A stretch of 64,000 nt of DNA from Thalassotalea sp. HSM 43 (GTDB taxonomy: Bacteria > Pseudomonadota > Gammaproteobacteria > Enterobacterales > Alteromonadaceae). Each line of letters begins with the position of its first letter. The stretch's first letter is position 1. Location of the stretch: the NCBI RefSeq assembly GCF_004752005.1, contig NZ_CP038493.1, forward strand, positions 3,930,302 to 3,994,301, read 5' to 3'. This document shows, piece by piece, positions 53,181-62,628 of this stretch. The position numbers and the translations under genes are program-made. Under the pieces are notes generated by a model. That model made no database searches, had not been told where the DNA came from, and saw only the letters and a program-made list of their open reading frames with translations.

Positions 53181-54656
53181 TTATTTTTTGTTTTCCCATA
53201 AGTCGGCATTCTTAATGCCAAGGCTCTTAGGATCAAAACTAATATTATCAATGCCATTTTTGCGTTGGCGATCATAATCATGCAACGCTTTAATGGCAGG
53301 TTTTGCGACAAAGAATATTATCAGTAGACCAACGATATTTAACCAAGCCATCAAACCAACACCAACATCACCTAGTCCCCATGCCACATCAGCAGCACGA
53401 ACCGTACCGTAGAATGTTGCCGTCATAATGACTATTTTAAGCAAGGTCATTAAGCCAGGGACTTTAACCGTACGTTTAATGTAGGCAACATTATTTTCAG
53501 CGATGAAGTAATAAGCCAAAATTGTAGTGAATGCGAAAAAGAATAAGGCTAATGCAATAAATGGTTTACCAACACCAGCAAACATACTTTCAACCGCCAT
53601 TTGGGTAAAGGCAGGACTGTTTGCAGCGACATCAGCCGCGACGTTTTGCACAATAAAGGCATCGCCGACACCGTGAACATTGTAGGTACCGGTAATTAAG
53701 ATAACAAACGCCGTCGCAGAACAAACAAATAAGGTATCGATATATACTGAAAACGCTTGTACTAGACCTTGCTGTGCCGGATGTTGAACTTCTGCGGCAG
53801 CAGCTGCATGAGGACCCGTACCTTGACCAGCCTCATTTGAATATACACCACGCTTAACACCCCAACCAATTGCGGCACCAAAGCCTGCCATCGGCGTAAA
53901 CGCATCAGAAATAATTAAACCAAAGATTCTTGGTAACTCGCTGATGTTAAGACCAATAATAACCATGGCAATGATGATATACGCCAACGCCATGAATGGC
54001 ACAACCACTTCGGTAAAACGAGCAATACGTTTAACACCACCGAAAATGATAAAGCCAAGTAGCAATACAATGCCTGCACCAGACAAGATTTTCGCTGAGC
54101 TTAGTGTACCAATTGCGGTATCGATCATTGGACCGGTACCAAATGCCATCTCAACCGCATTACCAATACTATTTGATTGTACTGTTGGCAATAACACACC
54201 GGTGGCAATAATGGTGGCGATAGCAAATATCCATGCATACCATTTTTGACCTAACACCTTTTCAATATAGTAAGCTGGACCACCACGATATTGACCATCA
54301 TGCTCTTCTTTATATATCTGTGCCAAGGTTGATTCGATATAAGCGGTAGCTGCACCAAAAAAGGCAACAACCCACATCCAGAATACAGCGCCTGGACCAC
54401 CGAAACCTATCGCTGCGGCAACGCCGGCAATGTTACCTGTACCGACGCGCCCCGATAATGACACCGATAGCGCTTGGAACGAAGAAATACCTTGCTTTGA
54501 GCTTTCACCTGAAAGCAACAAGCGCCACATTTCTTTAAAGTAACGAATTTGAACGAATCGTGTTAGAACGGTATAAAAGAGACCGGCACCAAGACATAAA
54601 TATATCAGCGCTGGGCTCCAAATAATGCTATTTAGCGTATTTACAAATTCAAGCAA
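53181..54656 (-). CDS. Alanine/glycine:Na+ symporter (AGCS family)
   Basis: 491 residues from a TTG start that has an AGGGG ribosome site and the family N-terminus MLEFVNTLNSIIWSPALIYLCLGAGLFYTVLTRFVQIRYF. About eleven transmembrane helices. Substrate and sodium motifs are SVSLSGRVGTGNIAGVAAAIGFGGPGAVFWMW, GPAYYIEKVLG and GVKRGVYSNEAGQGTGPHAAAAA. It imports alanine or glycine with Na+. It is transcribed alone between two terminators; no glycine riboswitch is visible in the 85-base leader. Confidence 0.95.
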   Translation of the reverse strand: MLEFVNTLNSIIWSPALIYLCLGAGLFYTVLTRFVQIRYFKEMWRLLLSGESSKQGISSFQALSVSLSGRVGTGNIAGVAAAIGFGGPGAVFWMWVVAFFGAATAYIESTLAQIYKEEHDGQYRGGPAYYIEKVLGQKWYAWIFAIATIIATGVLLPTVQSNSIGNAVEMAFGTGPMIDTAIGTLSSAKILSGAGIVLLLGFIIFGGVKRIARFTEVVVPFMALAYIIIAMVIIGLNISELPRIFGLIISDAFTPMAGFGAAIGWGVKRGVYSNEAGQGTGPHAAAAAEVQHPAQQGLVQAFSVYIDTLFVCSATAFVILITGTYNVHGVGDAFIVQNVAADVAANSPAFTQMAVESMFAGVGKPFIALALFFFAFTTILAYYFIAENNVAYIKRTVKVPGLMTLLKIVIMTATFYGTVRAADVAWGLGDVGVGLMAWLNIVGLLIIFFVAKPAIKALHDYDRQRKNGIDNISFDPKSLGIKNADLWENKK

Positions 54657-54703
54657 ACCAATAACCCCTAAAGTTTTGTTAATCTGTTATTTTTATAATA
54701 TTA

Positions 54704-54731
54704 AAAAGGCGGTGGAGATCCCCTCACCGCC
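54704..54731 (-). terminator. Terminator of the M14 carboxypeptidase gene
   Basis: GGCGGTG and CACCGCC arms, followed on the minus strand by TTTTTAATA. Confidence 0.8.
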
Positions 54732-54741
54732 TCAATTGCTT

Positions 54742-55869
54742 TTATCTTAAATCATCTAGAATGTGATAGATAGCCGTTAAAAAATCTCTACCCAGTAGTG
54801 CTGATCGACTGTCGTTCCAACCAACGATGGCATCCGGTAGCAAATCATTATCTTTAAATGGCATTTCCACCGTGTAAGCCAGACATTTAAAGGTTTCCCC
54901 GACCCAATTAGAACCAACGGTTAAGTTGGCTTTACCTGGCTCATCCTTTGGATAGCCTCGGGTATCTTGGAACTCAGGAGTGATATTTAACAATATCTCT
55001 TTAAATTTGTCTTCTAGTGCCTTATGACGCTGATCGTACGATGGTACACCTTCACAACCTGCGACGAAGTTCACTGGTAGAGCCTCATCACCATGAATAT
55101 CAAGATGCATATCAACACCCACTTCATGCATTTTTTCGGTGACTAAAAATACTTCAGGGCTTTTTTCTAATGATGGCGATTGCCATTCACGGTTTAGGTT
55201 AACACCAGCGGCATTGGTGCGCAGATGACCACGGACACTGCCATCCGGGTTCATGTTAGGCACTAGATAGAATACCGCTTTGCTTAATAACGCGCGTGCA
55301 ACACCATCGTCTTCATCAAGTAAGCGATCAATAAGCCCTTCCATAAACCACTCAGCCATGGTTTCGCCAGGATGTTGACGCGCAGTTATCCAAACATTCA
55401 TCTTTGAACTGTCTGGTTCACCGACACGCAATAAACTCATATCACGGCCATCAAGGGTTTGACCTAGCACTTGTAACTGACAGTCTTCGTCAAGCTGCGC
55501 TTGATGAATTAAGTCTTGATGACGTTCAAAGCTGTACGGTACAAAGTAAGCAAAGTACATTGAGTCTTGCTCTGGTGTTACCGTAATGGTCAGGTTTTGA
55601 CCGTCAAACTGTGTAGGAACGCGAAACCAATTATGACGATCATACGATGCCATTGCTTGATAATCCTGCCAACCTTCAACATAAGCCGACTTACCAGCGT
55701 TACTGATGGTCATAACATGTTCGCATCGTTCATTGTTATGCAGTTTAAAATGAAACCATTGATAAAATTCAGATTGGTTGTCGTGTTTTATTTCAAGCTC
55801 AATATCTGCAGCCTGTTCCGCTTTAATAACGCGGATATTACCGCTATCGAAATTTGATGTGATTTGCAT
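54742..55869 (-). CDS. M14-type cytosolic carboxypeptidase
   Basis: 375 residues. A beta-sandwich N-domain (about 1-125, WFHFKLHNNERCEHVMTISNAGKSAYVEGWQDYQAMASYDRHNWFRVPT) is typical of the cytosolic-carboxypeptidase (M14B/D) branch. The peptidase domain has the zinc ligands in RQHPGETMAEW and LDIHGDE. Substrate residues are in NMNPDGSVRGHLRTNAAGVNLNREW, and the catalytic Glu is in AYTVEMPF. It removes C-terminal amino acids or branched Glu from peptides. No signal peptide. Confidence 0.93.
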   Translation of the reverse strand: MQITSNFDSGNIRVIKAEQAADIELEIKHDNQSEFYQWFHFKLHNNERCEHVMTISNAGKSAYVEGWQDYQAMASYDRHNWFRVPTQFDGQNLTITVTPEQDSMYFAYFVPYSFERHQDLIHQAQLDEDCQLQVLGQTLDGRDMSLLRVGEPDSSKMNVWITARQHPGETMAEWFMEGLIDRLLDEDDGVARALLSKAVFYLVPNMNPDGSVRGHLRTNAAGVNLNREWQSPSLEKSPEVFLVTEKMHEVGVDMHLDIHGDEALPVNFVAGCEGVPSYDQRHKALEDKFKEILLNITPEFQDTRGYPKDEPGKANLTVGSNWVGETFKCLAYTVEMPFKDNDLLPDAIVGWNDSRSALLGRDFLTAIYHILDDLR

Positions 55870-55995
55870 AGTATTTTCTAGTCTTCATTAAAATGAATGT
55901 CGCCTAAGTTTACACAACTCGACATCGTTAAAGAAGAAAATTAACGAAAAATAATACGCTAAATGAAAAGATCCTGAAAAGATAGTGAAAACCGA

Positions 55996-56481
55996 TTACA
56001 AGCTGCGCAGATAGAGCCCCAATTCTGTCGAGTAGCCCATTGATTTGTGCTGTATTTGCTGTTGCTCATCAAGCACATAGTAACTTGGATAAGCAGACAC
56101 CTTATAAGCCTGTTTGACTTGCTGATTACCGAGCAATATGGGAAATTCTAGGCCCATACGCTCGACAAACTGTTGTACTTCTTGTTTGTCTTTAAAGTCC
56201 AAAGCAACAGCAACAATATTGACGTCAGGATTACGCTGATAAAGGTTTTGTAAGTTATCCATACTAAAGCGACAAACAGAACACCATGGCGCAAAAAAGT
56301 AAATAATGGATGGATTGCTCGTATCGGCGACCAACAAATCCCTTGGCTGATAACTTAAATCAAGCAACTGAAAATTAGGTGTCTCTGAGCTATCGGCAGA
56401 TAACATGCTGCTTTCTCTTACACAGGAAACCATGTTAAAGATGAGGACGACTATGACGATCTGTAAAATAAAACTTTTCAA
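55996..56481 (-). CDS. TlpA/ResA-like redoxin, membrane-anchored
   Basis: 161 residues. The N-terminal hydrophobic segment ends NMVSC at about residue 20, a lipobox-like site. The thioredoxin fold has the active site FAPWCSVCRFSM (CxxC) and the cis-Pro loop AYPSYYVLD. It faces the periplasm and probably reduces disulfides or cytochrome apoproteins. It is monocistronic. Confidence 0.88.
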   Translation of the reverse strand: MKSFILQIVIVVLIFNMVSCVRESSMLSADSSETPNFQLLDLSYQPRDLLVADTSNPSIIYFFAPWCSVCRFSMDNLQNLYQRNPDVNIVAVALDFKDKQEVQQFVERMGLEFPILLGNQQVKQAYKVSAYPSYYVLDEQQQIQHKSMGYSTELGLYLRSL

Positions 56482-56636
56482 TGCTAGTTACACTTAAAAA
56501 ACGAGTTGCTCTGTAATGATTTAGACCAAGTCTACCGAGAAAAGCTTTCAACTTCACGAGAAAATAGCCAACAACTTAGTAGCTAAATAATGGCCCTATG
56601 CCCTCGCCCTAAACCGACATCCAGGCCATGCATATA

Positions 56637-56664
56637 AAAAAAGCCGGCATACGCCAGCTTTTTT
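56637..56664 (-). terminator. Terminator of the long GAPDH gene
   Basis: AAGCCGGC and GCCAGCTT (one G-T pair) around ATAC, flanked by A-run and T-run. The 205-base gap upstream also holds GCCCTAT-like short repeats near 56594. Confidence 0.8.
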
Positions 56665-56686
56665 TGCATAACCATATTATATAAGG

Positions 56687-58132
56687 TTATTTTCTAGGTA
56701 AATTTAACACATTTACACCAGACATCTTGTTCATTACTTTTACAACCTGACAGCTGTAACCGAACTCGTTGTCGTACCATACGTAAAGAACAGCACGGTC
56801 GCCATCAACGATAGTGGCTTGCGAGTCAACCACACCAGCAAAGCGAGAACCAACTAAGTCAGACGATACGATTTCAGTTGATGCGGTAAAGTCGATTTGC
56901 TCACGCAACGGTGAATCTAGTGATACACCACGAAGGTAGTCATTTAACTGTTCGCGTGTCGTCTCTTTGTCTAGATTCAAGTTCATGATCGCCATTGATA
57001 CATTTGGCGTAGGTACGCGAATCGCATTACCAGTCAACTTACCGTGTAATTCAGGCAAGGCCTTTGAAACAGCTTTCGCGGCACCGGTAGAGGTAATAAC
57101 CATATTAAGTGGTGCACTACGACCACGGCGTTCTTTACTATGGTAATTATCAATTAGATTTTGGTCATTGGTGTATGAATGTACGGTTTCAACGTGACCA
57201 TTCTTAATTCCAAACTCATCGTTTAGCGCTTTTAGCGTCGGTGTAATCGCATTTGTGGTACACGATGCTGCAGAGATAATCGTGTCATCATCAGCGATCA
57301 TGTTGTGGTTAACACCGTAAACAACGTTCTTAATGTCACCTTTGGCCGGCGCAGTAAGAAGTACTTTGCTAACACCTTTGGACTCAAGATGTTGGCCAAG
57401 ACCTGCTTCATCCGTCCAAATACCGGTATTATCGACAACTAAGGCATTTTCAATACCAAATTCAGTGTAATCAATCTCAGCTGGAGATTTTGCGTAGATA
57501 ACTTTGATGTATGCACCGTTAGCACGGATAACACCTTGCTCTTCATCTACAGAGATGCTGCCATTGAACGCACCGTGAATTGAGTCACGACGCAATAGCG
57601 AGGCACGCTTTTCAAGATCACCTTTTTTACCTGGACGAATAACAATCGCACGAAGACGTAAGTTCGCCATAGGACCAGTGCGATCAATTAATAGACGCGC
57701 TAGGATACGACCGATACGACCGAAACCGTATAACACCACATCTCTAGGTTGAGAAATGCCTTGCTCTTTTAGTGGTGCAAGCTCTTTTTCTAAATACTGC
57801 TCAACAGTTAAACCGTTAGCACCACCTAGAAACAGGTAACGATACGCTAATTTACCAATATCGATATTCGCTGGGTGCAAATCCATTTTGCTTAACGCTT
57901 CAAGGAACGGCAAACTTTCACGTAGACGCAATTTGCTTTCTTCGTGAATGCCCACAGATTTGTGTGCCTTGATGATGTCAATCGCTGACGCATTTACCAA
58001 AGGACGACCATAAACTGATACTTCAACGCCGAAATTGCGGTACAACTGACCGATGATCGGTTGCATTCTTTCAGCGAAATCCTGACGTTCTTGCCAGCTT
58101 TTTTGATAAATTTCCTCGTGTTGAGAAGTCAT
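56687..58132 (-). CDS. Glyceraldehyde-3-phosphate dehydrogenase, long form
   Basis: 481 residues, about 145 more than the classical enzyme. An N-terminal helical extension (about 1-125) precedes the NAD-binding domain, which starts at VVLYGFGRIGRILARLLIDRTG. The active-site Cys is in ISAASCTTNAITP and the His in VETVHSYTNDQN. NAD-domain changes against the canonical GAPDH suggest a different cofactor or direction preference; I cannot tell which. Such long GAPDHs occur in Shewanella, Vibrio and other relatives next to a classical gapA. The start is supported by AAGG(T) upstream. Confidence 0.9.
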   Translation of the reverse strand: MTSQHEEIYQKSWQERQDFAERMQPIIGQLYRNFGVEVSVYGRPLVNASAIDIIKAHKSVGIHEESKLRLRESLPFLEALSKMDLHPANIDIGKLAYRYLFLGGANGLTVEQYLEKELAPLKEQGISQPRDVVLYGFGRIGRILARLLIDRTGPMANLRLRAIVIRPGKKGDLEKRASLLRRDSIHGAFNGSISVDEEQGVIRANGAYIKVIYAKSPAEIDYTEFGIENALVVDNTGIWTDEAGLGQHLESKGVSKVLLTAPAKGDIKNVVYGVNHNMIADDDTIISAASCTTNAITPTLKALNDEFGIKNGHVETVHSYTNDQNLIDNYHSKERRGRSAPLNMVITSTGAAKAVSKALPELHGKLTGNAIRVPTPNVSMAIMNLNLDKETTREQLNDYLRGVSLDSPLREQIDFTASTEIVSSDLVGSRFAGVVDSQATIVDGDRAVLYVWYDNEFGYSCQVVKVMNKMSGVNVLNLPRK

Positions 58133-58479
58133 TACGTTACCTTTTAATGTTGTAATAAAGTTGGATTCAGCACCCCGTGAGTTATTTATTAGAACGCAGT
58201 GCTTTAAAAATCGCGGCTATTGTAATTGAACTTGAAACTTTTCTCTACCACTTACAAAACGAAAATTAAAATTATTTAAAGAGAAAATGAAAAGATCAAT
58301 TTACAGCAATTTTTTATAATAAAAATTAGTTAGTTAACAAACACAATAACAAACAGCAGCACTCAAGCGCTAGTACCGATATTGGTTTTAAAGGTTGTTG
58401 CAATGGGTGTTATGGTTAGTTGTTGCGGTTAGTTGTTAAGGAATGTCGTTATAGAACGTTGTTCTAGCACGCTGTTTTT
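58133..58479. other. 347-base intergenic region with 13-bp repeat
   Basis: No gene is supported. The part near 58133-58260 is AT-rich and holds the promoter of the long GAPDH gene, including a TGTAAT half-site at 58217 that resembles half of a HexR operator. At 58414-58439 two 13-base units GGTTAGTTGTTGC and GGTTAGTTGTTAA occur; on the minus strand, downstream of msrB, each carries TAA. A TAGAAC-GTT-GTTCTA palindrome is at 58452-58466. Confidence 0.6.
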
Positions 58480-58866
58480 TTAATCGTCACTGGACGGTGT
58501 AAAACTAAGACTTAGTGAGTTGACGCAATAACGACGGAAAGTAGGTTCAGGGCCATCATCAAATACATGGCCTAAATGTGAATCGCATTGCTGACATTTT
58601 ATTTCAACACGAACCATATTGTGGGAATGATCGTCTTTGTACAGTATGGCGTTTTCGATAGCCTGATAAAAACTCGGCCAGCCACAATGTGATTGAAATT
58701 TATGTTGAGAAGAAAACAGTGCCGATTGGCAGCAGGCACAATGATAGTTGCCAGCTAACCAATGATCATAATACTTACCGGAATAAGGGGCTTCAGTCGC
58801 CCCGAGTCGACAAACCTGATAGGCATCGTCTGACAAAGTCTCTTTGTACTTATCATCGGATGCCAT
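58480..58866 (-). CDS. msrB: Peptide-methionine (R)-S-oxide reductase
   Basis: 128 residues. Zinc CxxC pairs in HCACCQSALFSS and IKCQQCDSHLGHVF. Catalytic Cys is in FRRYCVNSLSLSF, with the conserved SHCGWPSFYQAI and DDGPEPT segments. It repairs oxidised methionine in the cytoplasm. A GGAG ribosome site precedes the ATG. It lies 18 bases after gnd and is probably co-transcribed. Confidence 0.96.
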   Translation of the reverse strand: MASDDKYKETLSDDAYQVCRLGATEAPYSGKYYDHWLAGNYHCACCQSALFSSQHKFQSHCGWPSFYQAIENAILYKDDHSHNMVRVEIKCQQCDSHLGHVFDDGPEPTFRRYCVNSLSLSFTPSSDD

Positions 58867-58884
58867 GTTTATCTCCTAACCCCG

Positions 58885-60411
58885 TTAGATTTTGCGAATT
58901 GGACGCCCTGCTTCGGTCCATTCTACGTGGAATTTATGATTTTCAGGCTTATCAAGTCGACGGAACGTATGCGCACCGAAGTAATCGCGTTGGCCTTGCA
59001 ATAAATTCGCTGGAAGCACGGCACTGCGCATTGAATCGTAATAACTTAATGAAGCAGAAATTGCACCAATTGGTATGCCTATCATAGTGGCACGAGCCAC
59101 AGCTAAACGCCAATTTTGTTGATAGTTACTCAATTGCTCAGCAAAAAAGTCATCAAGCAGTACATTTTCTAGTTTGTGATTACGTTCAAAAGCATCGGTG
59201 ATCGATTGTAAAAATCTTGCTCGGATAATACAGCCTGAGCGCCAAATTTTGGCGATAGAGGCAAAGTTCAGATCCCAGTTTTGTTCAACACTTGCTAACT
59301 TCATTAACTGGAAGCCTTGTGCATAGGCACAAATCTTGGCGCAATATAATGCATCATGCAGTTGCACAATAATGTCTTGTTTCTCGTCTTCACTGATTGT
59401 CACACTTGCTGGCGGTGACAATTTTTGTGAGGTTTCACCACGCAAATCTTTAAAAGATGAAATAGATCGAGCATAAACCGCTTGTGAGATTGTTGGTGCT
59501 GGGCAACCAACTTCTAATGAGCTCACTGCTGTCCACAAACCCGTTCCTTTTTGACCGGCTTTATCTAAAATCAAATCAACTAAGTGTTTGCCTGTTTCGG
59601 CATCTTTATGACGCAGTACTTCAACGGAAATTTCCATCAGGTAACTATCCAGTACACCTTCATTCCATTGTGCAAAAATATCGGCAATTTGCTCACAATC
59701 TAACCCTAGACCTTCACGCAATACGTGATAAGCTTCACAGATCATTTGCATATCGGCGTATTCTATACCGTTATGTACCATTTTCACGTAGTGACCAGCA
59801 CCGGCAGGACCAATGTAATCGGCACACGGTTCGCCGTGTTCAATAATCTCACCTGGCTTAGTTCGCTCAAGCGGTTTACCTGTTTCGGCGTCTACTTTAG
59901 CGGCAATTGCGCTCCAAATAGGCTTAACGCGAGTCCACGCATAGGCTGAACCGCTTGGCATGAGTGCCGGGCCGAAACGAGCCCCCACTTCGCCACCTGA
60001 AACGGCAGAAGAGAAGAATATAAAGTTTTCTTTATATTTAGTTTCTCGTTCAACGGTGTCTGTCCACAAACTATTACCCGTATCGATAACAATGTCATCT
60101 GGGTGAATGCCAGCTCCGATTAAGTTTTGACACACTTGATCAACCACCGCACCCGCTGGTACTGATAAGACAATCAAATGAGGGGATTTTAGTTGAGACA
60201 ACAATTCGGTATACGAAGAGCAGCCGACTACACGAGGGTCACCTGTTTTGTTCTCTGCAACGTCTTGAGCCATAGCTGCGGCGACTTTTTCAGAGTCCAA
60301 ATCAAAAGCAGCAATCTTGTAACCATTGTCAGCAAGATTCAGTACCAGGTTCTTACCCATGACACCTAATCCAACAAAACCGATGTCACACTTGTGAGTG
60401 TTATCAGACAT
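58885..60411 (-). CDS. gnd: 6-phosphogluconate dehydrogenase (decarboxylating)
   Basis: About 508 residues from the ATG at 60411; an in-frame ATG at 60426 would add five residues but the GGAA ribosome site lies inside that stretch. NADP-binding GFVGLGVMGKNLVLNLADNGY, substrate site SGGEVGARFGPALMPSG, catalytic Lys in GAGHYVKMVHNGIEYADMQ and C-terminal QRDYFGAHTFRRLD are all present. It oxidises 6-phosphogluconate to ribulose-5-phosphate. It is slightly longer than E. coli Gnd (468), with extra loops. Confidence 0.95.
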   Translation of the reverse strand: MSDNTHKCDIGFVGLGVMGKNLVLNLADNGYKIAAFDLDSEKVAAAMAQDVAENKTGDPRVVGCSSYTELLSQLKSPHLIVLSVPAGAVVDQVCQNLIGAGIHPDDIVIDTGNSLWTDTVERETKYKENFIFFSSAVSGGEVGARFGPALMPSGSAYAWTRVKPIWSAIAAKVDAETGKPLERTKPGEIIEHGEPCADYIGPAGAGHYVKMVHNGIEYADMQMICEAYHVLREGLGLDCEQIADIFAQWNEGVLDSYLMEISVEVLRHKDAETGKHLVDLILDKAGQKGTGLWTAVSSLEVGCPAPTISQAVYARSISSFKDLRGETSQKLSPPASVTISEDEKQDIIVQLHDALYCAKICAYAQGFQLMKLASVEQNWDLNFASIAKIWRSGCIIRARFLQSITDAFERNHKLENVLLDDFFAEQLSNYQQNWRLAVARATMIGIPIGAISASLSYYDSMRSAVLPANLLQGQRDYFGAHTFRRLDKPENHKFHVEWTEAGRPIRKI

Positions 60412-61725
<1,314 letters not shown>

Positions 61726-61751
61726 ACGCATCACCTAAACCGCAAATACCA

Positions 61752-61780
61752 AAAAGGGTGATTTATATCACCCTTTTTTT
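61752..61780 (+). terminator. Rho-independent terminator of gapA
   Basis: AAAAAGGGTGA and TCACCCTTTTT around TTTATA, with a T-run. Confidence 0.92.
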
Positions 61781-61932
61781 GTGTCTCTTATACATTTTTA
61801 TGATGTTCCTCTGTTGGCTCTTTTCAGGACTATTTGTTACCTCAACCGAGCTAACGTCGCTTGATATATTACCTTTGCCACTTAAGTGCCGGATTATTGG
61901 CTTATGCTTAGCCGTTCGTTGACGGTAACCGC

Positions 61933-62460
61933 TTATGCATCAAAAAAGCGCCTTACTTGCTCTACCGGCATATGATCACCTTCATCCTTGCCATGATACA
62001 TGGTGATGATATCGCCCTTTTCATCAATAAGTACCGCTAATGGCATAGATAACATGCGTCGTGACAACTCAACAGGAAAATAGCCGTGGGCTATGCCAGA
62101 TACCACGCTCTTAAAGCGCCGGAAAAAGGCAGTAAAAAATCCGCGCCAAGACTTTTTAACACCAAACAAGTGATAATAAACGCGAAATTCGTCAGCAACG
62201 ATAGGAAACACTTGCATGTGTTTACGGGATTGTTTGCGCAGATGATCGAGTTCGGACTCAAACACAGCGACCACATGGACGCGACTGCCCATCTCTTCTT
62301 TTAGCTTGGTAAGTTTTTCCAAATATAAGTGGCCAAGCGGGCAACTTGCAAATGGAAAAAAGCTTAATAAGTACTTTTTACCTTCTAATACGTCATTACT
62401 AAATTGGGTGCCATTGACGGTTGGCAGACTCACTTTTGGAACATGTTGACCTGTATGCAT
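61933..62460 (-). CDS. Peroxiredoxin-like protein (AhpC/TSA fold)
   Basis: 175 residues with a thioredoxin-like redoxin fold: VPKVSLPTVNGTQFS, KYLLSFFPFASCPLGHLYLEKL with a single Cys at the peroxidatic position, and MPLAVLIDEKGDIITMYHG. The usual peroxiredoxin Pro-x-x-x-Thr-x-x-Cys is changed. A basic aromatic insert lies near residues 98-130 (KKSWRGFFTAFFRRFKSV). It may act as a one-Cys peroxidase or a redox sensor. It stands alone on the minus strand with a GGGG ribosome site. Confidence 0.83.
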   Translation of the reverse strand: MHTGQHVPKVSLPTVNGTQFSNDVLEGKKYLLSFFPFASCPLGHLYLEKLTKLKEEMGSRVHVVAVFESELDHLRKQSRKHMQVFPIVADEFRVYYHLFGVKKSWRGFFTAFFRRFKSVVSGIAHGYFPVELSRRMLSMPLAVLIDEKGDIITMYHGKDEGDHMPVEQVRRFFDA

Positions 62461-62571
62461 AATACCACCCCGTGAAAATTAAACGTGAACGGAGTCAGCT
62501 AAAGCTTAGCTTAAATACGCCAAATCACCCGTTTTTAAAGGCTTTTAGGATTCAGACAATATCGCACATAC

Positions 62572-62597
62572 AAAAAAAGGCCCCATAAGAGGGGCCT
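62572..62597 (-). terminator. Terminator of the sulfatase gene
   Basis: AGGCCCC and GGGGCCT around ATAAGA; A-run on the plus strand reads as T-run on the minus strand. Confidence 0.88.
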
Positions 62598-62628
62598 AAT
62601 ACAAGTGCTCGCTTGTGTCGCTGTCGCG

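Noticed and set aside
58452-58466. TAGAAC-GTT-GTTCTA palindrome after msrB as terminator
   Set aside because: No T-run follows on the msrB strand and the stem has only six base pairs.
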